From Planctomycetales bacterium (lineage in GTDB: Bacteria; Planctomycetota; Planctomycetia; Isosphaerales; Isosphaeraceae): DNA of 64,000 nucleotides. Positions 44,136 to 53,663 of this stretch are shown piece by piece. The DNA lies in contig DAIDKV010000164.1 in assembly GCA_027449865.1 (NCBI GenBank), forward strand, positions 1-64,000. The letters run 5' to 3'. The notes beneath the pieces are model-generated. The model ran no database searches. It saw only the letters and a list, made by a program, of their open reading frames with translations, and had not been told where the DNA came from. The first letter of the stretch is position 1. Each line of letters begins with the position of its first letter. The position numbers and the translations under genes were made by a program.

Positions 44136-45512
44136 ATGCGCACTCATCGCAAGGTCAGATACCGGCCCCTCCACGACCTCCTTGAAGATCGCAGCCTGCT
44201 CTCTCAGACCCAGCCCTTCCAGGCGGTGGTCGACATCCAGAACCAGAGCAGCTACACGATCGGGTTCGCCTTCACGTGGGGCCCGAACTCAGCGGTGAAC
44301 GTTTACTACGAGTCGCCCGGGCAGAGCCTTGAGTTGACCTCCAGCGCCACCACCAGCGCCCACCCGATGATCGCGTATTTCAACTCGCCGTACTCAAACT
44401 GGCCTACGATCCAGAGGCTGAGCTACGGCAAGTGGTACGATACCTCGAACACCAATCCACCGGCCTCGGCAGGCACCGATTACGCCTTCCAGGACACCTG
44501 GTGGGGTGGAGTTCACCTCAACTTCCAGTCGGACCCCACCACGCCGAGCCCAACCCCGTCACCGACACCGGCCCCCACGCCCACTCCGACACCAGCGGCG
44601 GCTCCCAACCCGCAGCTCAGCACGAACTGGTCCGGCTACGTGGCGGCGAGCAATTTGAACAGCCCGATGCCGGGCTCGGTGACCTCGGTCAGTGGAACGT
44701 GGACGGTTCCCCAGGTGACGCCCACGGCCGGGCAGACGGCCTATTCCTCGGTCTGGGTGGGGATCGACGGAGCCACCAGTAGCTCCTCGACAGTCGAGCA
44801 GATTGGGACGAGCCAGGACGTCATCAACGGCCGCGTCCAGTATTATGCATGGTGGGAGATGTATTCCAGTGGAGCCCAGCAGCCCGAGCAGCCGATCTCC
44901 GGTATGGTGATCCAGCCGGGCGACTCGATCACGGCTTCGGTCCAGTACATCATCTCGGGCGCGAACGCCGGGGATTTCTCTCTCTCGATCGTGGACAACT
45001 CCCAGTCCAATGATTCGATGAGCCTGATTGTCAACCCGGGGAATTATCAGTCGCCGCTCGCGAACGAGACCTCGGCCGAGTGGGTTGTGGAGGCTCCGAC
45101 GGTCGGCAACAACGTCGCGGCGCTCGACAATTTCGGCTCGGTCACGTTCACCAATGCCTCCGCCACGATCAACGGAGTCACCGGTCCGATCAATGACCCG
45201 AGCTGGCAGAACACCGCGATGAACATGGTCTCACCGACCACAAATGCCAACCTCGATACGACCTCGGTACTGACGAACAACGGATCGTCGTTCGTCGTGA
45301 GCTACGGGTCGGGCGCGGCTGGAGGCGTCAAGGTGTCTCCAGGTGGGGGTGGTTCCACCGCGGGTCTGCTCGGCTCGTTCTCCGTGAACCAGCCCACCTC
45401 GTTCGCGACACCGCCCGCTCAGTCGCCTCAGGTGGTCGCCTTCGGCGTGATTCCAGACACGTCCACCCTGTCGTCGAAGCGGTCGGATTCGGGCGCCTCG
45501 GTCGTTCGCTGA
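44136..45512 (+). CDS. Secreted eqolisin (peptidase family G1) protein
   Basis: Acid glutamic peptidase-like protein of 458 residues. The ATG at 44136 has AGGAAAGC upstream; the TTG five codons earlier is less likely. Residues 10-23 hold the planctomycete export motif (RPLHDLLEDRSLLS). Residues 25-130 form an unassigned beta-rich domain, followed by a Pro/Thr linker (TPSPTPSPTPAPTPTPTP). The G1 domain has NWSGYVAA, SVWVGIDGATSSSSTVEQIG with candidate catalytic Gln222, YYAWWEMYS, and SAEWVVEAPTV with candidate Glu315. Eqolisins are best known from fungi. The 3' end overlaps the convergent SGNH gene by 85 bases. Confidence 0.88.
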   Translation: MRTHRKVRYRPLHDLLEDRSLLSQTQPFQAVVDIQNQSSYTIGFAFTWGPNSAVNVYYESPGQSLELTSSATTSAHPMIAYFNSPYSNWPTIQRLSYGKWYDTSNTNPPASAGTDYAFQDTWWGGVHLNFQSDPTTPSPTPSPTPAPTPTPTPAAAPNPQLSTNWSGYVAASNLNSPMPGSVTSVSGTWTVPQVTPTAGQTAYSSVWVGIDGATSSSSTVEQIGTSQDVINGRVQYYAWWEMYSSGAQQPEQPISGMVIQPGDSITASVQYIISGANAGDFSLSIVDNSQSNDSMSLIVNPGNYQSPLANETSAEWVVEAPTVGNNVAALDNFGSVTFTNASATINGVTGPINDPSWQNTAMNMVSPTTNANLDTTSVLTNNGSSFVVSYGSGAAGGVKVSPGGGGSTAGLLGSFSVNQPTSFATPPAQSPQVVAFGVIPDTSTLSSKRSDSGASVVR

Positions 45513-46615
45513 TCCGAGGGAGTTCGATCGGGCGTCGCCAGCTCTCGCAGGGCCGGCAGCGCCCGAAGCTCCCGCGCAATCCTGCGGGAGAGTATGGCGT
45601 GCCCCTCCGCGTTCGGATGGAAGTCGCTCGGATGGACCGCCAGTTCGACAGGATCGCGGCCGTCGAAGGCGTCCGAGACGTCGACGACGGCCGTGAAGCC
45701 TGCCGCCTTGGCTTCGTGGACCAGCTTTCGGATCCGCTCCTCGGGGACGAACCGTCCAACCCTCGGGATCAGCACCCAGACACAGGGGATCCCGCGTTCC
45801 CGGCATTCGGCCACCACCGTCCGATAGGCCGCCGCGAGCAGGTCCCATCGATAAGGGGCCAGCGCCTCCCAGTACATTTCGGCCGTCCCGCCAGGACGCA
45901 ATCCCGAGCGTTCCAGCACGTCGCCATAGATCGACGAGTCCCATCCGATCCCGCGCGGGAGGATCTCCGAGAGCCGCCGCCGATCCCAGTTGTCATCGGC
46001 GGGCGTCGCCTCGAATAGGACCACATCGGGCTGAGTGGCCCAGCCGGTCTTTCGAAAATGGTCCCATCGCTGACCGGGGCTCCGGCCGGGTAACGCGAAG
46101 TTGAGAATCTCGATCGACGGCCCACCCATCTGTCGGGATCGCGCGTTGAGCGATCGCTCCAGAAGCGGTTCGAAGCCCTTCCCGTCGCCGACGCCCAGCC
46201 CAACACCAATCGAGTCGCCCGTCATCGCGATCCGGATCGTACGCGGTGGTTTCTCTCGCGGATAAAATCGGTCACGCAGGCCGAGGTTGTTCGCCGTCCA
46301 GGTCGTCCCGTCACTTCGGACAATCGAAAGATTCGGACGAAGGACCAGCTCGCGCAGTTCGTCCACGGCGATCGCGATCGAGGGAGGTCGATCGGCGCGC
46401 AGACCGGTGTCGAGAAGCTGGTTGTAGTAGCCGTGATCGGTGTGGTCGCCGTCGATCCGGCACAGCAGCCGGTCGAGTTTCTCGACTTCGTCGCAGGCAA
46501 TCGCCCATCGAATCCGGTCCAGACCGGCCAGGCCCCAGGCCGAGGGCCACCAGTGCCAGCCAAGCAGGCCCACCGCCACGGCCATCCTGAGAGCCATTCG
46601 CGAGGATCGAATCAT
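45428..46615 (-). CDS. SGNH/GDSL-like hydrolase, partner of the MBOAT acyltransferase
   Basis: 395 residues. The ATG at 46615 is chosen because GGAAGGAG lies just upstream; an in-frame ATG six codons earlier abuts the MBOAT stop. An N-terminal signal or anchor segment (LRMAVAVGLLGWHWWPSAWG) is present. The SGNH motifs are block I MTGDSIGVGLGVGDG with the Ser nucleophile and block V HPSDFHPNAEGH with Asp and His. By analogy to AlgJ/AlgX it would receive acyl groups from the MBOAT protein and place them on a polysaccharide outside the membrane. Its 3' end is antisense to the eqolisin gene for 85 bases. Confidence 0.82.
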   Translation of the reverse strand: MIRSSRMALRMAVAVGLLGWHWWPSAWGLAGLDRIRWAIACDEVEKLDRLLCRIDGDHTDHGYYNQLLDTGLRADRPPSIAIAVDELRELVLRPNLSIVRSDGTTWTANNLGLRDRFYPREKPPRTIRIAMTGDSIGVGLGVGDGKGFEPLLERSLNARSRQMGGPSIEILNFALPGRSPGQRWDHFRKTGWATQPDVVLFEATPADDNWDRRRLSEILPRGIGWDSSIYGDVLERSGLRPGGTAEMYWEALAPYRWDLLAAAYRTVVAECRERGIPCVWVLIPRVGRFVPEERIRKLVHEAKAAGFTAVVDVSDAFDGRDPVELAVHPSDFHPNAEGHAILSRRIARELRALPALRELATPDRTPSDQRTTEAPESDRFDDRVDVSGITPKATT

Positions 46616-46633
46616 ACTCGAATCTCCTTCCAT

Positions 46634-48010
46634 TCAGTATCCGAGGCCGCGCCGGTACATCGCCCACCATCCGGCCACGCTCGGACTCGACCAGAGCGAC
46701 CAGAGAACGGTGATCGTGGCGAGTGTCACGCCGACCCGAAGAGCGTGCCAGGCGCCCTGGAAGATACCTCGCGAGGTGCGTCGATCGATCCGGCCACAGC
46801 CCGAGCCTCGGGCATCGATCTGGACGTTGACGACCACCAGCCCTCCGAGGATTCCCCAGAACAGGGCATCCGGGCCGCTGAAGCCCCAGGCGCCCCGGAG
46901 CCAGAACGATTGATAGGCATGAAGCAGCCAGGTGGCGAGGAAGACGGACGTCGTCGCCGCCGCGAGCGCCAGGGGCCTCGGCCACCGCTTCAGCCGAAAG
47001 ACGACCGGGTTGAAGACCACCCGGATCATGAAATCCTTCCAGTAAATATTGATCCGTCGCCAGTAGTCGGTGAAGCTCGACGCGAGCAGATAATGATGGT
47101 GCGTCTCGGGGAGCCGGAAGCCGTAGAGGTGCAGCATCCCGCAGGCCATGTGAAACTGCCCCGAGACCCGAAGGTACAGCAGATAGTTGCAGACGACGTA
47201 TCGGGCGAGACTGATCGGATTGACAACGGCCTCGGGAGCGATCATCAGCAGGCGATCGATCGCCCGATAAGCGAGTAGATGGAGCATTCCTCGCGCGATA
47301 ATCGCGACGCCCGTTCGCTGAATCTCGTGAATCTCGGCCGAAAAATACCCGCGCTGGTAGGTGCGGAAGTCGATGACCGGGAAATGCGGAAACGCGGCGT
47401 TGGGCATCAGGAAAAAGTAGCCGAGGACATCCGCGAGCGGTTCGGGGCCCTTCGCATGCTTCCGCTCATAGAGAAAGACGATCATTCGAAACATGAAGAG
47501 CGAGGCCAGCACGGGTACGAAGCCGGATGAGACCGCCTCGGGTCCGGTGTCGCCATCCGGTCGATGCACGGCCAGCCAGGCCGTCGCCGCGGCGATCACT
47601 CCGACCCGGATCGACCAGCGGAGCGGTGAAACGGCGACCAGAATCAGGCCAAGGCCGGCGGTCACCACGGCCATCGCCGTGACCGGTCCCTGAACCATCG
47701 TCAGCCCAACGATCGAGAGCCCCACGAAGACCGGCTTCTTCCAGCGGAACGGGGCCAGATAATGTATCGGGAGCGCGGCGACCGAGAAGAGCGCGAGCAT
47801 TCGGAAGGCTCGCGTCTCCAGGCGATAGGCATCGAAGACCGCCAGCAACAGCCCGAGTTCCGCCAGGATCGCGAGGAAGGCGAGAGGCCGCCGCCGACTG
47901 TTCTCGGGCTCGCCGTCCCAGAGTCCCTTTCGGTCAGGTCTTCGAAGTGGTCGGAATCGACGATGGAGGATGGCACGCCGATCGCGCGGCGGCCGGATGA
48001 GGATCGACAT
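46634..48010 (-). CDS. MBOAT-family membrane O-acyltransferase
   Basis: 458 residues, polytopic. Typical AlgI/DltB-like features are SSFTDYWRRINIYWKDFMIRVV (the conserved Trp/Arg region) and the membrane His in LATWLLHAYQSFWLRG. At least eight hydrophobic segments are seen. It would carry acyl groups, usually acetyl, across the membrane to be put on an exopolysaccharide or wall glycan by the SGNH protein encoded next. The two genes are separated by 18 bases or fewer. The first 35 residues are basic and unlike the family, so the true start may lie further in. Confidence 0.85.
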   Translation of the reverse strand: MSILIRPPRDRRAILHRRFRPLRRPDRKGLWDGEPENSRRRPLAFLAILAELGLLLAVFDAYRLETRAFRMLALFSVAALPIHYLAPFRWKKPVFVGLSIVGLTMVQGPVTAMAVVTAGLGLILVAVSPLRWSIRVGVIAAATAWLAVHRPDGDTGPEAVSSGFVPVLASLFMFRMIVFLYERKHAKGPEPLADVLGYFFLMPNAAFPHFPVIDFRTYQRGYFSAEIHEIQRTGVAIIARGMLHLLAYRAIDRLLMIAPEAVVNPISLARYVVCNYLLYLRVSGQFHMACGMLHLYGFRLPETHHHYLLASSFTDYWRRINIYWKDFMIRVVFNPVVFRLKRWPRPLALAAATTSVFLATWLLHAYQSFWLRGAWGFSGPDALFWGILGGLVVVNVQIDARGSGCGRIDRRTSRGIFQGAWHALRVGVTLATITVLWSLWSSPSVAGWWAMYRRGLGY

Positions 48011-48178
48011 GGTCTCTCCACGAATTGAGGAGCGGGACCCCTGTCGGGATCGCTTTCGGGCGGGTACGGACGCCGACCGGGCCGTCGGACGACAGCTCGA
48101 ACCGTGGGAGGGCCGCTCAGGCGGTGGCCGCCCGTCCGGTCGACGTTTCCATCAGGAGGGGAGTGGTGGAGAGCGCGC

Positions 48179-48577
48179 TCAGCAAAGGAACCGGCAGAGG
48201 ACCGGAATCAGCCCGTCGGCCCATCGCTCGATCGGGAAAGTCGATCGGATCGGCGCGCGAGGGCCGGTCGTTCCCGACACCCGCGGCGTTGGATCGAGAG
48301 CCACGAAGTCGCCCGAGGATCCTTCCCCGAGACGGATGCGCAGGCTGGTCGCCAGCCCTCGATTGATGCCAGGAGCGCCTGGGCCGCCGTCGTCGTGATC
48401 GGTCGGACCCGGCCAGGGCATGGAGCCCGTTTGAGAATCCACCGGCGCTCCGGAATCCACGGCCGAGGCGAGCAAGCCCAGGAGCCAGGGCGAGGAGAGG
48501 TCGCAAGGGTCGGGCGTGATCGCCTGCAAACCCATCGCGACCAGCAGCATTGTCGATACGATCCGTCTCGACGGCAT
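48179..48577 (-). CDS. Small secreted hypothetical protein
   Basis: 132 residues with a possible signal peptide (RRIVSTMLLVAMGLQAITP) followed by DPCDLSSPWLLGLLAS. The ATG is preceded by a purine-rich stretch GGCGAGGAG, which favours this frame over two overlapping frames. I do not recognise a family. It lies upstream of the MBOAT gene in the same direction, and could belong to the same transcript. Coding potential is moderate. Confidence 0.5.
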   Translation of the reverse strand: MPSRRIVSTMLLVAMGLQAITPDPCDLSSPWLLGLLASAVDSGAPVDSQTGSMPWPGPTDHDDGGPGAPGINRGLATSLRIRLGEGSSGDFVALDPTPRVSGTTGPRAPIRSTFPIERWADGLIPVLCRFLC

Positions 48578-49047
48578 CTCCTCGCCTCGCTCTCCCTCGA
48601 TCGCCGATCGGTCAGCTTGAACCGAATTGGTTCGGCATCGACTCGTATTATGGTCGTCTTCGGGTTTGTGAACAGGGCAATTCCACCCGTTCGCGGGGGC
48701 CTTTCCGTTAAGGAATCTATGCCGAGGCGGCAAAACACGATTATGACGCCGATTCCCATCACGACCAGGGGACGCGATCGCCCGTCCACGCCCTGGAGCG
48801 CTGGTAAGACTTACAAGGAAGACCCTGCGGGATCGAGCGGCTCTGACTTGAGGGAAAATCGAAAAAAATTCAGTCGGCCCGCCCGTCGTCCAATCGGCGT
48901 GTAGACTTGAGTCGAAAGCCGGGAACGCACGAACGACACCTGGAGACTTCTGAAAACTCGCCCGGCATCCGGCTTGCGGTAGGGGTTGCCATCCGCCCCG
49001 GCCGCGGTGGTCGGGCGGCTTTCCCATCTGGAAAGGAGATACGGATC
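48578..49047. other. Divergent intergenic region, no gene seen
   Basis: 470 bases between the small secreted protein and the amidase lipoprotein. Contains the strong AAAGGAGAT ribosome site just before 49048 and an A-rich patch near 48850. No promoter pair or RNA was recognised. Confidence 0.45.
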
Positions 49048-50130
49048 ATGACGCTCGGGAACCGGGCCACGCTCGCCGTTCGCCCGCTGCGCTGGGGGCT
49101 TGCCGCGGCTGGCCTGCTGGCACTCGCCCACCTGTCCGGCTGCAGCCACCACCGTCAGACAACCTATCGACCGGTTTACACCAGCCCTGCCTCGGCCACC
49201 GCGCCCTGCACAAACTGCGGATCGTCGAGCCGTGGCAGTTCCTCGGTCGTCACCGAGTCGGAGGAGCTTCCATCGTCCTCGGTTCCCTCGCTCTCGGCGC
49301 CCTCGACCGACTCAGCCGTCACGCCGAGCACGTCGATCCAGAAGGAATCGGGATCGGGATCGGCGACTGTCCGCAGCTCACCGATCGAGACCCCTCCGAG
49401 CGCCCGGATCGGCCAGGAGCCCGAGTACGACGAGTACGCACCGACCTATCGACGGAAGAGCGCCAAACCGTCCGCGCCGAGCGCGGTCCCGTCACTGGTT
49501 CCGCCGAAGGGGAATGACAACACCTCGGCCAACTGGAACACCAATGACCCCAACGCCCGGCTTGCCGGGCGTTCGGGTAAGGCGAACTCGGGCGGCGGCA
49601 CGGCCGCCCGACTCGAGCCCTTCATCGCCGGCAGTGCGTCTCGCGAGCTTTACTACCCGAACAAGGCCGATCGTCCCTGGCGCTACATTGTCCTGCACCA
49701 TAGTGCCTCGTCGGCCGGCAGCTATGACGAGATCGACCGCGAGCATCGAAAGACACTCGGTTTCGACGGGTGCGGTTATCACTTCGTGATTGGCAACGGA
49801 AATGGAAGCGGCGACGGCGTGATCGAGGTCGCTCGCCGTTGGGACGCTCAGAAGGCGGGCTTTCACTGCAGAAACGCCCGAAGCCACGATGTCGACGAGT
49901 ATGGAATCGGCATCTGCCTCGTCGGCGACCTCGACCAGAGCCCGCCCACTCCTCGACAGGTCGCCGCCACGCGTGCCCTGATCGCCTACCTGAGCGAGCG
50001 ATATCGGATTGACGACGCACGCATCAACACCCACGCCCATCTCGCCACGACCGAAGAATCCTGCCCCGGCCGTCTGTTTCCAAACTCAATCCTCGCGACC
50101 TCGCGCGCCCAATCAACCCAGGCCTGGTAA
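49048..50130 (+). CDS. Peptidoglycan-recognition/N-acetylmuramoyl-alanine amidase lipoprotein
   Basis: Predicted zinc amidase cutting the bond between muramic acid and the stem peptide, anchored to an envelope membrane. The ATG has AAAGGAGAT upstream. A signal with lipobox LSGC (about residues 28-31) opens the 360-residue protein, then a 170-residue Ser/Pro-rich linker. The amidase_2/PGRP-type domain has WRYIVLHHSASSAGSYDEID with a first zinc His. DGCGYHFVIGNGNGSGDG, GFHCRNARSHDVDEYGIGIC and NTHAHLATTEESCPG, with the last His and Cys ligands, complete it. Probably used in wall remodelling, which fits planctomycetes having peptidoglycan. Confidence 0.85.
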   Translation: MTLGNRATLAVRPLRWGLAAAGLLALAHLSGCSHHRQTTYRPVYTSPASATAPCTNCGSSSRGSSSVVTESEELPSSSVPSLSAPSTDSAVTPSTSIQKESGSGSATVRSSPIETPPSARIGQEPEYDEYAPTYRRKSAKPSAPSAVPSLVPPKGNDNTSANWNTNDPNARLAGRSGKANSGGGTAARLEPFIAGSASRELYYPNKADRPWRYIVLHHSASSAGSYDEIDREHRKTLGFDGCGYHFVIGNGNGSGDGVIEVARRWDAQKAGFHCRNARSHDVDEYGIGICLVGDLDQSPPTPRQVAATRALIAYLSERYRIDDARINTHAHLATTEESCPGRLFPNSILATSRAQSTQAW

Positions 50131-50149
50131 GAGCCAGGTGGCGAAAGGG

Positions 50150-50256
50150 CACAATATTCGTTATGACAATCATTGATTCAACTAACGTTTGTTAAGCAAA
50201 TTCGAATTGGAAAACTTGAATCTAAAATTTTGAATCTTGTGTCCGGAATCCTGAAA
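50150..50256. repeat. AT-rich intergenic patch with TTGAATCT word repeats
   Basis: Between the converging ends of the amidase and Nudix genes. TTGAATCT occurs at 50216-50223 and 50230-50237, with degenerate copies such as GAATTGG and GGAATCCTGAA around. Much more AT-rich than its surroundings. Could be a degraded dispersed repeat or act in termination. No gene. Confidence 0.5.
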
Positions 50257-50260
50257 AACC

Positions 50261-50866
50261 TCATCCGCTCTCCCCTCCCAGCCGCGCTTCCAGCCGTCGA
50301 ACGGCCTCTTCGAGCAGGGCGATCACGCTCATCGAGTCGGTGATCTCGCCGCGGCGAAGCATCGCATGGGCCTCGTCCCACTCGACCCGTCGGATGGCGA
50401 TCCGCTCGCAACCCTCGGGATCGCCGGGCCCCTCGGTCAGGCCGGTCGCTCGAAAGATATAGGCGAGCTCGTCGCTGACGGAGTTCGACAGGTGTGCGGT
50501 GGAAATCAGCTCAAGCTGGGCAGCGACGAGTCCGGTTTCCTCGCGCAGTTCGCGGAGGGCGGTTTCCTCGGGGGTTTCCGAGGTGGGGCAACCGCCCTCG
50601 GGGATTTCCCACGAGTAGGCATCGAGCGGATACCGGTGCTGGCCGACGAGCCAGATCCGGCCCTGATCGTCGACCGGAAGCACGCCGACGGCCCGGTTCT
50701 TGTACTGGACGACGCCGTAGATCCCGGGCTGGCCATCGGGGCGGAGAACCTGGTCCTCGCGGACGAGGATCCAGGGGTTCTCGTAGATGGTTCGGCGGGA
50801 GAGCGTGGTCCAGGGGTTGGAGCGGCCGTTGGTATCGAGATCGGTATAGGGATCGGGCGGGGTCAT
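50261..50866 (-). CDS. Nudix hydrolase, ADP-ribose pyrophosphatase-like
   Basis: Hydrolyses a nucleoside diphosphate linked to another group, probably ADP-ribose. The 201-residue protein (ATG at 50866, just past the sucD stop) has the Nudix box G-x5-E-x7-REUxEExGU at residues 91-113 (GGCPTSETPEETALRELREE). The preceding VGVLPVDDQGRIWLVGQHRYP is as in the NudF group. Fourth and last gene of the sucC-sucD run: eight bases separate it from sucD. Confidence 0.9.
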   Translation of the reverse strand: MTPPDPYTDLDTNGRSNPWTTLSRRTIYENPWILVREDQVLRPDGQPGIYGVVQYKNRAVGVLPVDDQGRIWLVGQHRYPLDAYSWEIPEGGCPTSETPEETALRELREETGLVAAQLELISTAHLSNSVSDELAYIFRATGLTEGPGDPEGCERIAIRRVEWDEAHAMLRRGEITDSMSVIALLEEAVRRLEARLGGESG

Positions 50867-50874
50867 GGGGCGGA

Positions 50875-51756
50875 TCAACCCTTCAGGACCGACTTCAGGG
50901 TCACGCCCATGTCCGCTGGGCTCTTGGCGACATGAATCCCCGCGCCCTCGAGCGCGGCGATCTTGTCGGACGCCTTGCCCGATCCGCCGGAGATGATCGC
51001 GCCGGCGTGGCCCATGCGCTTCCCGGGCGGAGCGGTCTGTCCGGCGATGAACGCGGCGAGCGGCTTGGTGAACTGGCCGGAGGCCTTCATCGCGGCGGCC
51101 TGCTCCTCGGCGTTTCCGCCGATCTCGCCCATCATCAAGACGGCCTCGGTCTCGGGATCGGCCTCGAACATCGTGAGGGCGTCGACGAAGCTGGTCCCGT
51201 TGACCGGATCGCCGCCGATCCCGATGCAGGTGCTCTGACCGATCCCGAGGTTGGTCAGTTGCCAGACGGCCTCATACGTCAGCGTTCCGGACCGGCTCAC
51301 CACGCCGACCTTCCCCGGCTTGTGGATATAGCCGGGCATGATCCCGATCTTGCACTGGCCTGGGGTAATGATCCCGGGGCAATTCGGCCCGATCAGCCGA
51401 GCATCCGGGCGATGGGTCTTCAAATAGGCGACCGCGCGAACCATGTCGATGACCGGAATTCCCTCGGTGATCGCGACGATCACCGAGATCCCCGCGTCGG
51501 CGGCCTCCATGATCGCGTCGGCCGCGAACGGCGGCGGGACGAAGATCATCGTCGCATTCGCGCCGGTCTCCTGAACGGCCTCGGCGACGGTGTCAAAAAC
51601 GGGAACGCCCAGCGTCTTCGTCCCGCCCCGACCAGGGGTCGTCCCGCCGACAAGGTTCGTCCCGTACGCCTGGCACTGCTCGGAGTGAAAGGCGCCGGCC
51701 TTACCCGTGATCCCCTGGCAAATGAGCCGCGTGTTCTGATCGACCAAAATGCTCAT
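50875..51756 (-). CDS. sucD: Succinyl-CoA ligase alpha subunit
   Basis: TCA cycle enzyme making ATP or GTP from succinyl-CoA. The 293-residue protein has the CoA-binding Rossmann start ([20 protein letters not shown]), [14 protein letters not shown], and [20 protein letters not shown]. The phospho-His region is [20 protein letters not shown]. Length equals the family norm (about 290). It pairs with sucC upstream, but a 144-residue retropepsin-like gene lies between them, with gaps of 40 and 46 bases. Confidence 0.96.
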   Translation of the reverse strand: MSILVDQNTRLICQGITGKAGAFHSEQCQAYGTNLVGGTTPGRGGTKTLGVPVFDTVAEAVQETGANATMIFVPPPFAADAIMEAADAGISVIVAITEGIPVIDMVRAVAYLKTHRPDARLIGPNCPGIITPGQCKIGIMPGYIHKPGKVGVVSRSGTLTYEAVWQLTNLGIGQSTCIGIGGDPVNGTSFVDALTMFEADPETEAVLMMGEIGGNAEEQAAAMKASGQFTKPLAAFIAGQTAPPGKRMGHAGAIISGGSGKASDKIAALEGAGIHVAKSPADMGVTLKSVLKG

Positions 51757-51796
51757 GTGTGTCCCCAGATACCGAATATGTCTTCGTCGATCGCCC

Positions 51797-52231
51797 TCAG
51801 TACAGCTCGATGATCTGCTCGCCGCCGTGCCTGGGGTTGCCGATAATGCAGTGATTTTTCCTGTCGATCACCCAGTCCATCGCCTCGAGCGGGATCTGGC
51901 CGATCAAAACGGGGCATTCCTCGGGGATTTCGGTGACATCGGTCGGCATGTCGCGACCCTGGATCATCAGACGGACGGTGCCATAGATGCCGACATCGAC
52001 CACCCCCGCGCTTGTGACAGCCTTTCGGGTCCGAATGAGTGTCAGGCCCAGCTTCTCGATCAGGCTCTTCGGCAGCGAGAGCGCGGTGGCGCCGGTGTCG
52101 ATCAGGGCCTGATCAACAACGACCATCCGGACCTCCTCCGGCTTGATCAGTCCCCTGTCGAGCATAAAAAGATCGCCAAGGTTCTCGATCTTCGCCTGGA
52201 CCAGCACTCGTCCCATCGTCTCGGTTTCCAT
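51797..52231 (-). CDS. Retropepsin-like aspartyl protease-fold protein (clan AA)
   Basis: 144 residues. Single clan AA domain with the active-site motif DTGA at residues 45-48 in [23 protein letters not shown], followed by [14 protein letters not shown] and the second hydrophobic block [18 protein letters not shown]. One motif per chain means it must dimerise to act as a protease. No signal peptide, so it is probably cytosolic. The N-terminal [20 protein letters not shown] also occurs as the flap-side strand in such bacterial proteins. It sits between sucC and sucD in what looks like one operon. Substrate unknown. Confidence 0.8.
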   Translation of the reverse strand: METETMGRVLVQAKIENLGDLFMLDRGLIKPEEVRMVVVDQALIDTGATALSLPKSLIEKLGLTLIRTRKAVTSAGVVDVGIYGTVRLMIQGRDMPTDVTEIPEECPVLIGQIPLEAMDWVIDRKNHCIIGNPRHGGEQIIELY

Positions 52232-52277
52232 GGGAGCCTCTTTTCAGGAGGAGAACCGCTCCATCCCAGGCGAACGA

Positions 52278-53528
52278 TCAGGCCGCGCCCCTTGCCGCGG
52301 CGACAACCTTTTGCGCGGCGTCGGTCAGACCGTCGGCGGTGATGATCGGGCGTCCGCTCTCCTTGAGGAGCGACTTGCCTTTCTCGACGTTGGTTCCTTC
52401 GAGCCGGACGACCAGCGGAACGCGGAAATCGATCTCGTCATAGGCGGCCAAAAGTGCGGTCGCGATCGTGTCGCACTTCATGATCCCGCCGAAAATGTTC
52501 ACCAGCACGGCCTTGACCTTCGGCGAGCTGAGCAGAATTCGGAAGCCTTCGAGCACCTGGTCCTTGTTCGCGCCGCCACCGACATCCAGGAAGTTGGCCG
52601 GCTCGCCGCCGTGATACTTGATGAGGTCCATCGTGCTCATCGCGAGCCCCGCGCCGTTGACCAGGCAGGCGATGTCGCCATCAAGGCTGACATACGAGAG
52701 GCCGATTCGCGTGGCCCGGAGCTCGGCCGGGTCTTCCTCGGCCTCGTCGAGCATCGCGACGACCTCGGGGTGTCGGAACGAGGCGTTGTCGTCGAAATTC
52801 AGCTTGCAGTCGAGCGCCAGAACGTCTCCCTCGGCGGTGACGATCAGCGGGTTGATCTCGGCGAGCGAGGCGTCCTTTTCGATGAAGAGTTTGACGAAGT
52901 TCTTCAGGAACGTGACGCCCTTCTTCGCCGATTCGCCGGTGAGTCCGAGCGCCTTGCAGACGTTCCGCGCCTGGAAGTCGGCCAGTCCCAGGCCGACGTC
53001 GATCGGCTCGCGATGGATCTTCTCGGGATGGGTCGCCGCGACAGTCTCGATCTCGACGCCTCCCTCGGTCGAGGCCATCAACACGGGGCACTTGAGCGCC
53101 CGGTCGACGGCCATCCCCAGATAAAGCTCGCGGGCGATGTCGTGGCCGACGGTGACCAGCACCTTCGCGATGAGCTGCCCCTGGGCGCCCGTCTGATAGG
53201 TGACCAGCGTCTTGCCGAGCAGGCTCTCGGCGGCGAGCTGCGCCTCCTGAGCCGTTCGGACGAGCTGAACGCCCTTCGCCATCGAGGCGGGTCTCGGAGC
53301 CTGGCCGCTCGCGATCTTCAGCGCCTGTTCGTGATCGTCGTCCGGGCCGATCGCGACGCCCTTGCCTCGACCTCCGGCGTGGACCTGTGCTTTGATGACG
53401 ATCAGGCCGCCGCCGAGGGCGTCAAATGCCTTCGCGGCCTCCTCGGCCCGGGTGATGACGATCCCCTCGGGGACCGCGACGCCCGCGCTCTTGAGCAGCT
53501 CTTTCGCCTGGTATTCATGTACCTTCAT
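52278..53528 (-). CDS. sucC: Succinyl-CoA ligase beta subunit
   Basis: ATP-grasp subunit of succinyl-CoA ligase, partner of SucD. The 416-residue protein begins [20 protein letters not shown], then [18 protein letters not shown] (nucleotide grasp), [20 protein letters not shown] and [20 protein letters not shown] followed by [13 protein letters not shown]. All family blocks are in order. It is a little longer than E. coli SucC (388 residues). First gene of the minus-strand run sucC - retropepsin - sucD - Nudix. Confidence 0.96.
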   Translation of the reverse strand: MKVHEYQAKELLKSAGVAVPEGIVITRAEEAAKAFDALGGGLIVIKAQVHAGGRGKGVAIGPDDDHEQALKIASGQAPRPASMAKGVQLVRTAQEAQLAAESLLGKTLVTYQTGAQGQLIAKVLVTVGHDIARELYLGMAVDRALKCPVLMASTEGGVEIETVAATHPEKIHREPIDVGLGLADFQARNVCKALGLTGESAKKGVTFLKNFVKLFIEKDASLAEINPLIVTAEGDVLALDCKLNFDDNASFRHPEVVAMLDEAEEDPAELRATRIGLSYVSLDGDIACLVNGAGLAMSTMDLIKYHGGEPANFLDVGGGANKDQVLEGFRILLSSPKVKAVLVNIFGGIMKCDTIATALLAAYDEIDFRVPLVVRLEGTNVEKGKSLLKESGRPIITADGLTDAAQKVVAAARGAA

Positions 53529-53663
53529 CGTGACCGGACCCCGCTGAACAGGACGGTTCGTCCACGCTCGATCTCGGCGCGGATCTCCAAGGAATTCGTT
53601 TTTACCACGGATACCGATCGCATGCCAGGACGAGGCAAGGAGAACGGAGATCGACCCGCCGGC

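Noticed and set aside
48117-48506. 129-codon minus-strand frame overlapping the small secreted protein
   Set aside because: The alternative frame has a signal peptide and a ribosome site, this one does not.
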